From Eremophila alpestris peregrina (lineage: Eukaryota > Chordata > Aves > Passeriformes > Alaudidae), in the NCBI GenBank assembly GCA_009792885.1, contig WMCF01000080.1, positions 185,139 through 249,138 of the forward strand: 64,000 bases of DNA. Reading direction: 5' to 3'. Made by a program: the position numbers and the translations under genes. Shown piece by piece: positions 49,666-61,089 of the stretch (its first letter is position 1; the number at the start of each line of letters is the position of its first letter). The notes beneath the pieces were generated by a model. The model did not search any database. It was not told the DNA's origin and was given only the letters and a program-made list of their open reading frames with translations.

Positions 49666-50924
49666 ACTCAGTTGTTACCCAAAACTGCCCTTGGGGCTGG
49701 CTGAAAGATTTGTTCCCATGTCCTTCCCACTCTTCCCCACAAGAGCTTTACCACTCATGGCTTCAGGGGCCACCCCCACTCTGAAACTGCTGCTGACCCT
49801 GTATTAAGTTAGTTTGGAGTAGTGTGTTAAACACAGACTGCATCACGAGTATAAATTTAAATGTTTATGCTCCTGAAAGAAGACATGTAAGACCTATATT
49901 GTTTCTCTGCTTTCCTCTGCACCAAATGAAATCTAACTTTACCAATAAGGGATAAAATTTTGTCATGGAAGTCCTGCCAGCTATTCATACAACCTTCATT
50001 GTAAAGACTGGTAATGATTGTAAACTGAAAAGAACTCCAATGGACTTATAAAAATCTATCTTGTGCCACAATATCCAAGATTATAAATACAGGTGTCTTG
50101 AAGCATCCTGTCAAAATTGAGACTCTCCAAATGTGCTTATTAGACCATATTTGTCTGTACTACATTGCTGGACAATTTCTATAATTTGCTTGCTTTAGGA
50201 AGTGCTCAGCATTTCAAAGATAGTTTGTCCTACTGGTAGAAAGATATAAACAATCTGATATGTGAATAGCAGCTCAAGGGGCAATAACATTCGTTTCCTT
50301 TTTCACAGGTGGGAATAAAACCTCAAAGGAAAATATCTGACATAAATCTGGATGGCTGTATCAGTTCTTGCAATTTTCTCAGGACTGAGAAGGAAATGCA
50401 ATTTTTACTGGTGGTTACCAGCTACCAGGATCCTACACATGCATACTTCCAAATACAGTCATCTATCCCTGTGAGGGTCTAAATGCTGGTGATGGATAGA
50501 TGCAGTTACTTGTACAGAGGGACACACATTCCAAAATTTTTCTCATGGGCAATTTTTTAGTTCTGCTTTTTGTTCTTGTTTTACTGTGAATTACATAATA
50601 TTTTGCTTCTTGGTGCTCAGAGGTCTGGGAAATCATGGCAACAGCAGGATCTCTGATTCACAAATCCTTATGAGACCTAGTCAAGGTGTTCAGAAAGACC
50701 CAATCTTTATTTTTAAAATCTCACACATTTTAAACAAATCTCTTAATATTTGGAGAATTCTGGAGCTTCCTTATTAATTTGAGTTGCTGGACTTCTTAAT
50801 TTTATTAATTTGGATATCTGAGCTCCTTCATTTTATTTCTTTATTCTAGCTTGGGTATTGTCCCTCTCAATTGAAAATTAAAGTCAACCCACAACTGTCT
50901 TATGCTCTGATCATATCCTCTACT
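49666..50924. other. unique non-coding sequence
   Basis: No gene or element is recognised between the gap and the next CR1 fragment. Confidence 0.6.
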
Positions 50925-51421
50925 CAGTCTGGTGAAGCTTGTCTGGATTGCTGTGTCCAGTTCTGGGCTCCACATGCAACAGAGACATGGAGCTCCTGGA
51001 GCACGTCCAGTGGAGGACAACAAAGATGATTAAGAAACTGGAGCATTTCTCTTACAAGGAAAGGGAGCTGGGCCTGTTCAGCCTCGAGCAGAGATGACTG
51101 AGAGGGGGGCCTAATCAATGTCTATCAGTATCTCAAGGGAGAGTGTCAGAGGATGGAGCCAGGGTCTGCTCGGTGGTGCTGAGCATAGGTCAAGAGGCAA
51201 CGGACAGAAACGGATGCACAGGAAGTTCCACCTGAATGTGAGGAAGAACTTCTTCACTATATGAGTGAATGAGTACCAGATTGTCCAAGGAGTTTGTGAA
51301 GTCTTCCTCACTGGACATATTCAAGAATTTAGTGGACATGATCCTATGCCATGTGCCCTGGGATGGCCCTGCTTGAGACCCACTGTGGTCCCTTATAATC
51401 TGAGTCGTTAGTGATTCTGTA
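50925..51421 (+). mobile_element. CR1 LINE 3' fragment, plus orientation, old
   Basis: CR1 3' sequence starting near GGATTGCTGTGTCCAGTTCTGG, through GTGGAGGACAACAAAGATGAT, GAGGCAACGGACAGAAACGG and TGAGGAAGAACTTCTTCACT, to a single tail unit GTGATTCTGT at 51412-51421. The RGQ/RNG-type wording (AGAGGCAACGG) differs from the copy at 43 kb and indicates another CR1 subfamily. It has no open frame. Confidence 0.88.
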
Positions 51422-52312
51422 TTAAGATGCTATAATGGAAAATCCATACTTGCTAGTGGTGACTTTATTTTAATTTTGGAGACAGATACTGAAACAGCTC
51501 AGCATACATGCTTAACAGTTAAGGAATAGCCCTTGTGGGACACATAAGTCTGAGAAACGCAGAGGTTATGGGGAAATGTACAGTTGGCTGCTAACAAGTC
51601 AGTTAAAAAGTCTTTGACATTGGCATTTGTATCCTGAGTTGAAGACTGACAAATACTGATATTTTTTCCATGGGAATTTCCATGGCTGTGATTGCAGCTG
51701 GGAAATCAGCTAGGGGAACACAACCTAACTGAATCCATTCAATCAAGGTTCACAGCAAACTTTTCATCTTTCTGAAACTCCCTGGCTTGCCTCTGCCTAT
51801 AGTTTAAGTGCAAGTGAGGTGATGTACTGCCCAAGAAGTCTCATGTATCATTGTGGGAGTCTCCAGGCAGAGATTTCAGAGAGTCCTGCTGTGTGAAGCT
51901 GGTGGGTAGGCATCATCTGCATGTGCACATGATTGGCATCCTGGGCAGAGAGCCTGGCCAGACAGGGATAACCCAAGCATTTCCTGCAGGACTCACCAGA
52001 ACGCCCATGACTTTAAATAGTCAGCAGAACCTGATGCTGCAGATGCATGAAAAACAATTTAGGATGATCTTTGTTCATAGTTAAGAGAACTGGGATATCC
52101 CTTTTGTGTAGTCGAAGATAAATCAACAATGCTGGTCCCACACAGTCAGGTGTGACTGGTGCTCAGATCAAGTACAAGAATTCACAGCCCAATCCAGGGC
52201 TTTTGAGTGGAGACTCTCATCATCATCATTCAGACACTGACAGTTCAAAAGCTACAATTCTTCATGAGAACACCTTCCTATGTAAAAGATCCCAGTAAAT
52301 CAGATAGGGGTC

Positions 52313-52342
52313 TGTTTGTTTGTCTGTTAGTTAGTTTGTTTT
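52313..52342 (+). repeat. (GTTT)n-like low-complexity tract
   Basis: GTTTGTTTGTCTGTTAGTTAG units. It is the reverse-strand counterpart of the AAAC tracts elsewhere in the window. Confidence 0.8.
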
Positions 52343-52927
52343 CTTGCTTCTTAACAAACACTCTCTCCGTGTGCAAGAGGTTTGGATTGGCTAGAGAGTC
52401 CTATTCCTAACTGTACTTTGTAACTTGGGATACATAATCTCACACAGAGTTAACAAAATCAACAATGCTTTGTGTTTAAAGAGGCAAACCCTCCTAAAGT
52501 CTGTGCTATTTAATACTTTCTGTCTCATTATGATGACTTCAAATAATGTATCATATGTTATATGCCTATTACAAAATATGCTTATTATAAAGGCGTATTT
52601 TTCAATACCTCTTTATTGTGGATGTCATTAAATGTAATTTGTGGGGGCTTTTTTCCCCCCAACATTTGTACTGTACTAAGTGAATTTTTACAAGATGAAA
52701 AGTTAAAAAAAATTTACACAGTCAGCAAGAATTTGTTTTTTCAAGAACTGTTAAATTGTTCAGCTCAGTGCTTTTGAAGCTCTGTAGATTACTTGGGTCT
52801 AATAAAGTCTTCTAGACAACACTTCAAAGATCAAATAAGTTCTCAGACAATTTTCTTGCTCTGTCTGATCTCCCCCTCTTCCCTCTCCTCATGAAGGACC
52901 CTGACTTCAATGAGCAACAGAGCAGAC

Positions 52928-52981
52928 CCAGACAGTTTTCTGTCTGGAAGTACTTGAATTACTTAGGCAATTTGCCTAAGT
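52928..52981. repeat. two adjacent short hairpins
   Basis: Hairpin 1: CCAGACAG (52928-52935) pairs with CTGTCTGG (52940-52947) across a TTTT loop. Hairpin 2: ACTTAGGCAA (52961-52970) pairs with TTGCCTAAGT (52972-52981) across one base. Both arms are perfect and the hairpins are 13 nt apart. Confidence 0.85.
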
Positions 52982-54564
52982 GAGTGGTTTATCCTCATGA
53001 TAATGTGTTTTCATGTAGAGAGTGAAATGAGAGGGCTTAAGGAGCATGTAATACATTAAATGTATGAAGGTCAAAGCCATCATCCTCTGTGCTGCAGAGT
53101 GCTCCCTGATTGTGGTGAGTCTGTATTAAAAACACATTAAAGAAGTAGCTTCTGTCTGGTGAACACTACAGAACTGTTAAACTTTTCTAGTGATTTGTTT
53201 TATTGATTTTTATTGGCAGAAATACAAGAAAACAAAAGTATATTGCTTTCGAACTTGGTTCACAGACTTTACCCACTGTTGGTTATTTAAGAGATTCTCA
53301 AACCTAAATAAAATTAGAGTGTGAATTATGTCATGCTGTCAAAAACAGGGCATCTTTCTCTATTTTGAAAATGTCCCTAAGAACCTGCCATGGCTTACAG
53401 ATCTTTTAGTGGGACTTCAGCCAACAGACAAGAATTATGCTGGATGAAAAAGTTAAACCCACATTTCTGCATAAGGGATAAAAGTTATGAAATTAACTAT
53501 AAATACCTGTGTTAACCAGAGAAGGTTCTTAATTGTCAGCCATTTTGTTAGCCATGCTGAACACCTGCAATTTCAAATCTGAGAGACTTCCTAGCTTAAA
53601 TGTCATCAAATTGCTTTCAAAAAGGTGCTTAAATGTACATATGCATGCTTAAAAATCAGCAGCCACCTCTGTAAACTCGGCCTCTTTTGAACAGGGTGAA
53701 AGAGAGCACAGTGAATTTTACCTGCTGAGGAGCAGTGCATAAAAAACCACAACTTGGTACATCAGTCTCTTGATTTTACATTTCTTGTGATGTTCTTCAT
53801 GATATGCTACCTTTCCAAATCACATTTAGAGCTAAGGACGCTGTTTCAGATGGGGTTGGTCATGCTTCACTGAAGTGATAGGTCCAGGTTATTTATCTTT
53901 TTATACAAGTGATCCTGAAGTGCTAAGCAGACAGGGAGAGAGATGCTAAATGCTGTGCCTGGATTGGAATAAGTTTTCTGTAGCTACTGGTCCTAAATAT
54001 CTTGAACTTCTTCTACTCTGTCCATCTGAAAGATACAGATAATTTCTGATAAAGTTAAATTAAGGTTTTCCTTTTAATGCAGCTTTATCCTTGTATTTTT
54101 CTATCCACAGCTTTCAGATACTATCTAGTCTGCAAATTATTGCTGTCATTTTTAAAACATGTGAACAGCTAAAATATTTCCAAACTGGCATGCAATCTGT
54201 TCTGGCTGATGTGGTGTAAAAAATGTTGTGGAAAGGACAATGTTTTTATTTTTAAAGATTATGTTTCAGCAAATATTCCTTGGAAAGACCCAGACCCCTA
54301 TACCTAAGGGACAAAACATGACTTCCAGTACAGGATGACATGCAAGACCCTTTAAATCTCTTGCCTTCTGACATGCCCTTCAAAATAATTTTAAAGTTCT
54401 GTGAAGCTGTTCAGTCTAAGGCTGTTTTTTCTTTGCTGTCTATAGGTGGCAATGGCATGCTTTTGACAATGTTATCACTTGTAATCAAGTCTCTTCAATA
54501 CAAATAGTCTTGCAACTATTCAATTCAGTGGAAAGGGACTGAAATACAATATGTGACAGAGGCC

Positions 54565-54579
54565 TTTTTTTTTTTTTTT
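54565..54579 (+). repeat. poly-T tract (15 T)
   Basis: A pure run of 15 thymines. Confidence 0.95.
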
Positions 54580-55979
54580 AAACTACTTAGCTCTTTTTTT
54601 AAAAGCAAGGACACATCCTTGGCTGTCCTTCCATAATTCTGCACTTCACAATAGCAGTGATGCACAAATCTGTAATAAAAAAGCAGTTTATGCAGTCCTC
54701 TTTCCTGGCAGCAGAGAGAAAACATGATAGATTTGTGTTGCTTTATGTTTCAGCTTTCCATGGAAGAGCCATTTCTGGATGACATAGAAATCAGCAGTAT
54801 GCACCAGTCTTTTCTGTTGGTGTGGCTCATTGCAGAGCCTGTTGCCTCCAGAGGCTGGAAGGACTGAAGAACATTAGTGCCATTTTATATCCTTTAAGAT
54901 GCCTGAGAAGGGAGCTTTGAAGAGTCAAAACAAATTTCATTACCCAGATTCTGGGTTGTCCTATAATGCAGAGTTTTCTTGCCCAGAAAGAAGCCAACAT
55001 CCTTTCACGTTCATATTTTCAAGTGTGTAAGATGGGCACAAAATGGAGAAGAGCTTAAACAGAGCATGCAGCATCTGCCATGCAGTGTTTGAGTTAAGAC
55101 AAATTACAGATAAAATACCAAGTGAGCAGCCTCAAAAAACATTTAGACAAAAGTCAATGCAGTAAAAATGGCTAGGAGTTAGGATATGTCCCAGTTCTTT
55201 CTAGAATGCAAGAGAGAACTCTGTGGTGCCAGCCTAAATTACAGGAGGGCCAAAATGGTTAGTGAAGAGTCACAGAGGATTACCTAATGAAATCAATCTT
55301 GAAATGTTGGCATGGTTTGGAGTGATTGCAGATTTCTTTCTAATTTCCTGCCAGGCTGACATGAGACAGTGTGAGCCTCCAAAGTGTAGTTTCTGAAAAG
55401 TTTTATAAGCAAATGTACAGAATTTTTGTAGTATGGTGTTTCCTGTATGCTCTTTAGAGAGTATGCAGGCTTAAAAACGAAAAAGACCTATTCTATTTCA
55501 AAGATTTTGAAAGAATATCACATAACAGACCATCAAAAGAGAACTTTACATTTGTGTTTTCAGGGAGCAGTTATAAAATATTTCCATATCAGAGTCTTTT
55601 CTCAATTTTAATTTGATGTGAGTATTTCAGAAATGCTTTATCTAGTGCTTAATGTCTCAATGACAATGATGCTGTCCCCCAGAAAGCATGTGGATTTCTT
55701 GAGGGTATCATAGTATCATTTTACATTTTATGTAGCATTATGCACAAATCTTCTTCAAGAAAAATAGTTGTTCTAACCCTTACTCAATTCCTTATTGAAA
55801 TACTCATTTCTGCAGTCCACAAGAAAATACCCTCTGTATTGACTGAAAAATGGCAAACATATTTTGGGAAATTCTACTGCAAGTAACAAACTGAACCATT
55901 AGAAGATCAGAGTTCTAAAAAGAGAAAAACTATTTGACAGTATCAAAATTTTGTTTTTAAATTCCTCATAGTCCTTATG

Positions 55980-56070
55980 TACCTCTAATGGAGCTCCAGC
56001 ACTGCGAAAAAGTTCTGTAATTGCAGACTGAATTGATATAATTTTGGACTGTGATCTTGAGTCATTGTAC
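55980..56070 (-). other. candidate coding exon (weak), unknown protein
   Basis: Within the 132-codon minus-strand frame 55899-56297, the part from about 56069 downwards changes character and reads like protein: YNDSRSQSK, then IISIQSAITELFRSAGAPLE and VHKDYEEFKNK. The change falls at a plausible splice acceptor, a pyrimidine-rich TTATCTTCTCC followed by ACAG ending at 56071. A possible but weak donor, GAG followed by GTACATAAG, lies about 88 bp downstream at about 55982. Upstream residues in the same frame look like translated intron. I do not recognise the protein and found no partner exon in the window, so chance remains the likelier explanation. Confidence 0.2.
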
Positions 56071-57855
56071 CTGTTTTTTATGGAGAAGATAAGGGAAAAA
56101 AAAGTATCTCTGTACCCTCTTTCCTTAGGCTGTAGTTCCTGTCTAACTGTAACTCTCAGCCATCCATGGCCTGATGATGGTGTCTCTTGCCTGAAGCACA
56201 CTGAGTACTTTCTGGAAATGAAAAACACTCTAAACAGCAAAAAACCCTGAACAAACAAACAACCAAAACCCCAAACAAAAATCTGAGATGGTTGCATTCA
56301 ATCTGAAATGAGGTCTGAACAAGACAGAGGAATAAATGCTCCAAAAAAACTTTGACCTGGGAAAAATACTGGCAGTTTCACAAGTGTTTTAACACAATTC
56401 TTCGTCTCTTCACAGAGGGAAAATGTGAGCAATAAAATAGGTGCCAGCACCTTCCCAATGGGACATGCACCAGGGACATAGTTTGAAAGTGGATGTGGAG
56501 AAGATGCTCTGACAGACCAAAAAGAGGCTCCTGGCAAATGTGTAGATGTTGTCCTACTGACTGACAGCCACAGCCTGAGAGTGAACCTGGGGAAAGGAGC
56601 CTTTTTAAAAAGCTCTATGTTGTGATTCTGTGGCTCTGACTGCAACATCACTAACTCCCTTGTGAAAGAAAATTGCTGAGACTATAATTTGCATGTTCAG
56701 CACCTACAAATAATTGACAGAAAAGTGCAGCACAAGCCTACATCTGTGCTATTATGTCAGCTGTATGTATTTAACCCTTGCACTTATGCACTAAACTTCT
56801 CTCAAGAGTCACAAATACAATCAAAGTTAAATAATAGACTCTGATTCATCATGGTTCATCCTGACTGAATTGGAGCAAGAATATGCAGTTGCTTCTTAAA
56901 TTATACCTTTTGAGCTTAGACAGCTACTCTATGAGTCTGAAACTACCACTTAGAGCTTCATTGAAAAAATGTACCTAAATAATGACATTAGCAGCAGCAA
57001 GGCATACAAAACTCTAGGAAATGTGTCTGAGGATCCTGTCTGTGAGAAACTGGCCACAAGACTGGGCAATGTGGGCCCTGGAGCCATGGGACTACAACTA
57101 GACTGAACTTCACATTCCCATTCTATTCTTCTTGTGTGGGGAAAAAAGCTCATTTTCTGTCTAATTTCCTCAATTTTCTGGAGGAAACCAGCCACTGAAC
57201 ATCACTCTCAATGCTAAGTCAAAGACCTGAGAAAGATCAGAGCATTTTCTCTGTCCCCAGGCAGATGTTTTTATCTGGTGTTTGCCAATAGCAGATGCTG
57301 AACATTAGTATTGGCACCTGTATTACCGAAAAAGCAACTCCTTAGAGAGATATAGAAACTATAGGTGAGTTTTCACTGTCATAATCTAAAACTTTTTAGG
57401 TGAAGATGTGTTACATTGTCTACTTGGAGGACACCAATGTTGAGAGGACTTGAAGCCATAAGTTATTGCAAGTACTGACAAGACAAAGAAAACAGTCCCA
57501 TATTTTGTTTTATATGGATCTTAGCCAATGTCTGAGTTATGGTCTCATATTTCCCTATTTCTTTTTTTTTAATTCCAAATTTACCACTCATTTAAATAAG
57601 TGAAATATAAATTTTCTCTATGATGAGCCCAAGCTGTGTATTAAGGGACACATAGCTGTTACCAACGATTTATCATTAGACTGTAGGGTTGTATTGCCTG
57701 AAGTACCACACAGGATTTGCCTTAGATGACAGATTTGCAATCAATGATCAACATGCTGGAAGAGGAAGCATATCAAAAAACTCACAACATGCAACATGGA
57801 GGCACTGCTACCACATAGAGGGTGGGGATAGGATGAAAATAAAAGCAGGAGGATT

Positions 57856-57893
57856 AAAAAAAAACCCACAACAACAAAAAAAAAAAACCCAAC
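57856..57893 (+). repeat. A/C-only low-complexity tract
   Basis: Poly-A runs separated by CCCAC, ACAAC and CCC; no G or T over about 38 bp. Confidence 0.88.
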
Positions 57894-58058
57894 CTGGATA
57901 ATTTGAAGAAATTAGTTCTATAAAAAGAGAGGCTGGAGTATAGAAGAGTGCAAGGCAGCCTTATAGACACAGGGGAGAGATGGAATAGCTTGGTAGTACA
58001 GCAGAAGTGGTATGGGCGTTACAGTGGATGGGAAGCCAAATGCAAGTCAGAAATGCTG

Positions 58059-58077
58059 TGCTGCTGTGCTGCTGTGA
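58059..58077 (+). repeat. (CTGCTGTG)n short tandem repeat
   Basis: About two and a half copies of an 8-mer. Confidence 0.8.
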
Positions 58078-59115
58078 GCAAGGCAGACACCATAAAAAAA
58101 AAGTTTTTGTAGACCTAAGACAAAACATATGAAATAATTCTTCTATTCCACACAGCTTTAATCAGGGTACTGTGTCTCATTTGCACATAGCACTTCCAGA
58201 AAGCTGTGGACTACTTAAAATGAGGCAATAAGAGGAACACAAAAATGTTCAGAGCTTTCAAAAATTTTGAAATGTGAGAACTTGAAAGAAATTGAGATTT
58301 TAACTTCAAAAGAGATAGAGTAAATGCAGGGCCATGATAAGTCTTAAAAAATTCCAAATGGTCCTGCAAAGCTTCCTGTTTTTCTCTGTCTGAGGACAGT
58401 GACAGAGTAGCATCAACTCTTTGAAAAGGTTTCATTGTCTTTGTCCAGCCATGAGTTTTTAAGATTAGATAAGAATGAGCGCTGATCCTGCTTTGGGTTG
58501 AGTGCATGTACAAGATGTCTTCTTGAGAGCTTCTTCAGGTCTATTTTTTAACACACAGAGACAGTTTGGAATATGAAGCTGTGATCTCATGGAAAGGGAG
58601 AGAAGCTATGCATTTTTCTTCTTAGCACTTGAGAGCTGGATGTACAGTTCTTTTGGATTCCTTTCACATACCAGCCTCCTTGTTTTGATGATCTGAATTA
58701 CTGTTAGGCATGAAAAAAGTTATTTTTGTACCCTCACTAAAATTGGTCAGACTGAAACAGGGGGAAAATACAGTGTAGGTCATAGAAAACTTTCACTCTT
58801 CTGTAAAAGAGAATGTTTTTAAATTACCAGCATATGAATTTGGAGAAATACAGCATGAGTACAGATTGAGCTTCTGCTGTGTGTTCTTAGAATCACTAGA
58901 TTAAAAAGCACTGATCCTAAAAAATAAAGGACTAAAACACAAGAGGAAAATAATTGTTAGGACTTTTATAAATGGAGGAGTATTTTATGATACAGTTCTT
59001 TACATTATTTCTGTGTAAACAGTTACGAATGAGAAGCATGTATATAGACACAGATTTGCTAAGGCAAGCTACAATGACTAGGATGTGTGCATTGACTATA
59101 AACTCATGTCCCATG

Positions 59116-59204
59116 ATTCTGAGAGATACAGTTCTGTGTTTTATTTAGGGACAGTAGGGTTTTATTCTGAGATGTAATTCTGTCTTTTGTTTAGATATAG
59201 TAGG
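59116..59204 (+). repeat. degenerate tandem duplication, 48-bp period
   Basis: Two copies both start ATTCTGAGA and both contain TTCTGT, TTTAG and ATAGTAGG/ACAGTAGG in register (59116-59159 and 59164-59204). It is an old local duplication. Confidence 0.65.
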
Positions 59205-59414
59205 TAGATCTGTACCATGTCACTTTGGTTAGGCCTGTCCTTCACCTGTCATTTTTCTTGCTTCCTCTCAGCAAGCTCTTTTCACACCCAAGTCACTTTA
59301 GTATTCCTTTTAGACACATGAGCTTGGCAAGTCTTGCTAAAAGTAATGAAGAGTGGAGATTAAGAAATGTTCTAGTTCTTCCTGTTTCCAGAGCCTGCCA
59401 CATCTGTGGTTTGT

Positions 59415-59448
59415 TTCTCTTAAGGTCAGAGAATTCTCTTAAGGTCAG
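59415..59448 (+). repeat. 15-bp exact direct repeat, 19-bp period
   Basis: TTCTCTTAAGGTCAG occurs at 59415-59429 and 59434-59448. Confidence 0.9.
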
Positions 59449-61089
59449 GAGCTTGGTGTCATAAAATACCATAGCACAGGGATGAAAGAGCTTCTTTGTG
59501 TTTCTGCTAACCTCTTCAGGGTAGTAAGGACACCAAAAGGGAAAATACTGCTCTTAAATGAGCTATTGATGAAGCCAGGGCTCATGCCACGTAAGAAAAC
59601 CTCCAGAATAATATCTGTAATGAATTAAGGTATGACAAGACAGACTTCTGTTTGCATAACACCTTAGCAGTCACTTTGGGCTCTTGAAGCCTCTGCTTCC
59701 TAGTATTATCAACCCAGACCATTCTGTGTGTCTTGGATGTGTTTTGTTGAAACTGCATGACTTAATAAAATGAGATATTTTTTCAGATTATCTACTCAAG
59801 TTAGCTCAGTGAGACCAAGTGTTATGTAAAAGACGCAATTTTTTGATGCAATTTCTGGTTGAAGGCAAGATGTGAACAATATCCTTAGGGAAACTTTACA
59901 GACATCTTTGCTTTCATTTCTGTGACAAGAGCTTTAGATACCTAGTCTCTCAGAGAAAACCACAAGCAAATAAATGTTATTTATATTTTCTGCCTTGTAA
60001 ATATAAGAACACGTGCTGCTATCATTTCCAAATGAAGGGTGAGTGTTGGGACCCCATTCATTATGTCTCCTTTTCTATTACTATTGTTTTTCCTAGCACT
60101 TGGTTAGAAATGCCTATAGTAATTTACAGTCTATATATGTTTGTTTCCACTAGCATAAGTTGAGGTCAATGTTCATTAACATTCATTGCTTTTGTCAATA
60201 ATTTCAAAATCAATGTTTCTACTGCATGCAAAATCACGAGTTTTGCACTGGACTCATTGCACTAAAAACATGAAAGTGACAGTAAAAAAACTCAGTGTTC
60301 CTCTGGAGTTCCATCCTGCCTCCGTACTTCAGACTTTGGTGTGATCTTGAACCCAGGGGGGATGTACAGTTTGCATGCCAAACCACAGGGAGAAATCTCT
60401 CATGTGTGAGCAGGGGAGATATCAAGGTCTACAAACTGTGCTGAGCTGTACAATGCTTTGGGCTAAATGCAAAAAAAACCTCATGCAAGGGCAAATCTCT
60501 GTCAGCTGAAACTGTATCTCTTGATAAATTTCATCATGAAGACCTATGCACTCTAGCCTTCTCATCTGATTCCTGCTGATTACCCATCTCCAAATAAAGC
60601 TCCTCAGCAGCTTCTATAGGAATCCTCATTTACCTGCATTCCAGATATTGTCAGCTTTTCCTATGAGGGTGCCAAACAAATTCAACCATGATATTAGGGC
60701 ACTGGGGAACATGTCTTGTTGATAAACAACCCCAAATTATAGCTTCAGGGTAGCTGGTAGATTTTCCTGTGTTTGTCTAAGAGTGCTGCAAAGCTACTCT
60801 TGAATCACAGGGCAGATATGTCAAGGCTACAAAGGGAATGTGTGATATTCAGGAAGCAGCTCATCAGCTTGTGGTGATTCTCCATATTTTCCACAGTGGT
60901 GTGGAGCAGGGCTCCCTTCCAAAAGCACAGCAATTCTGTCTTTATTTACATGAGGAATTAACTGACCATCCCCTCCCTCTAAACCTCCTAGAACTCACGA
61001 AAAGACCACCATTCTTACAGATTTCCTTTCCGTGATTCATCAGCTGTCGAGAGGGGACACATTTGTCACCTACGTTTTTCTCTGCTTTG

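Larger units (their letters stand above)
51422..55979. other. unique non-coding sequence
   Basis: No gene is recognised. A (GTTT)n-like tract lies at 52313-52342, two adjacent hairpins at 52928-52947 and 52961-52981, and a 15-T run at 54565-54579. Confidence 0.55.
56071..61089. other. unique non-coding sequence
   Basis: No gene is recognised. Simple tracts are AAAC-rich at 56250-56281, A/C-only at 57856-57893 and (CTGCTGTG)n at 58059-58077. A 48-bp-period duplication lies at 59116-59204 and a 19-bp-period one at 59415-59448. Confidence 0.55.
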
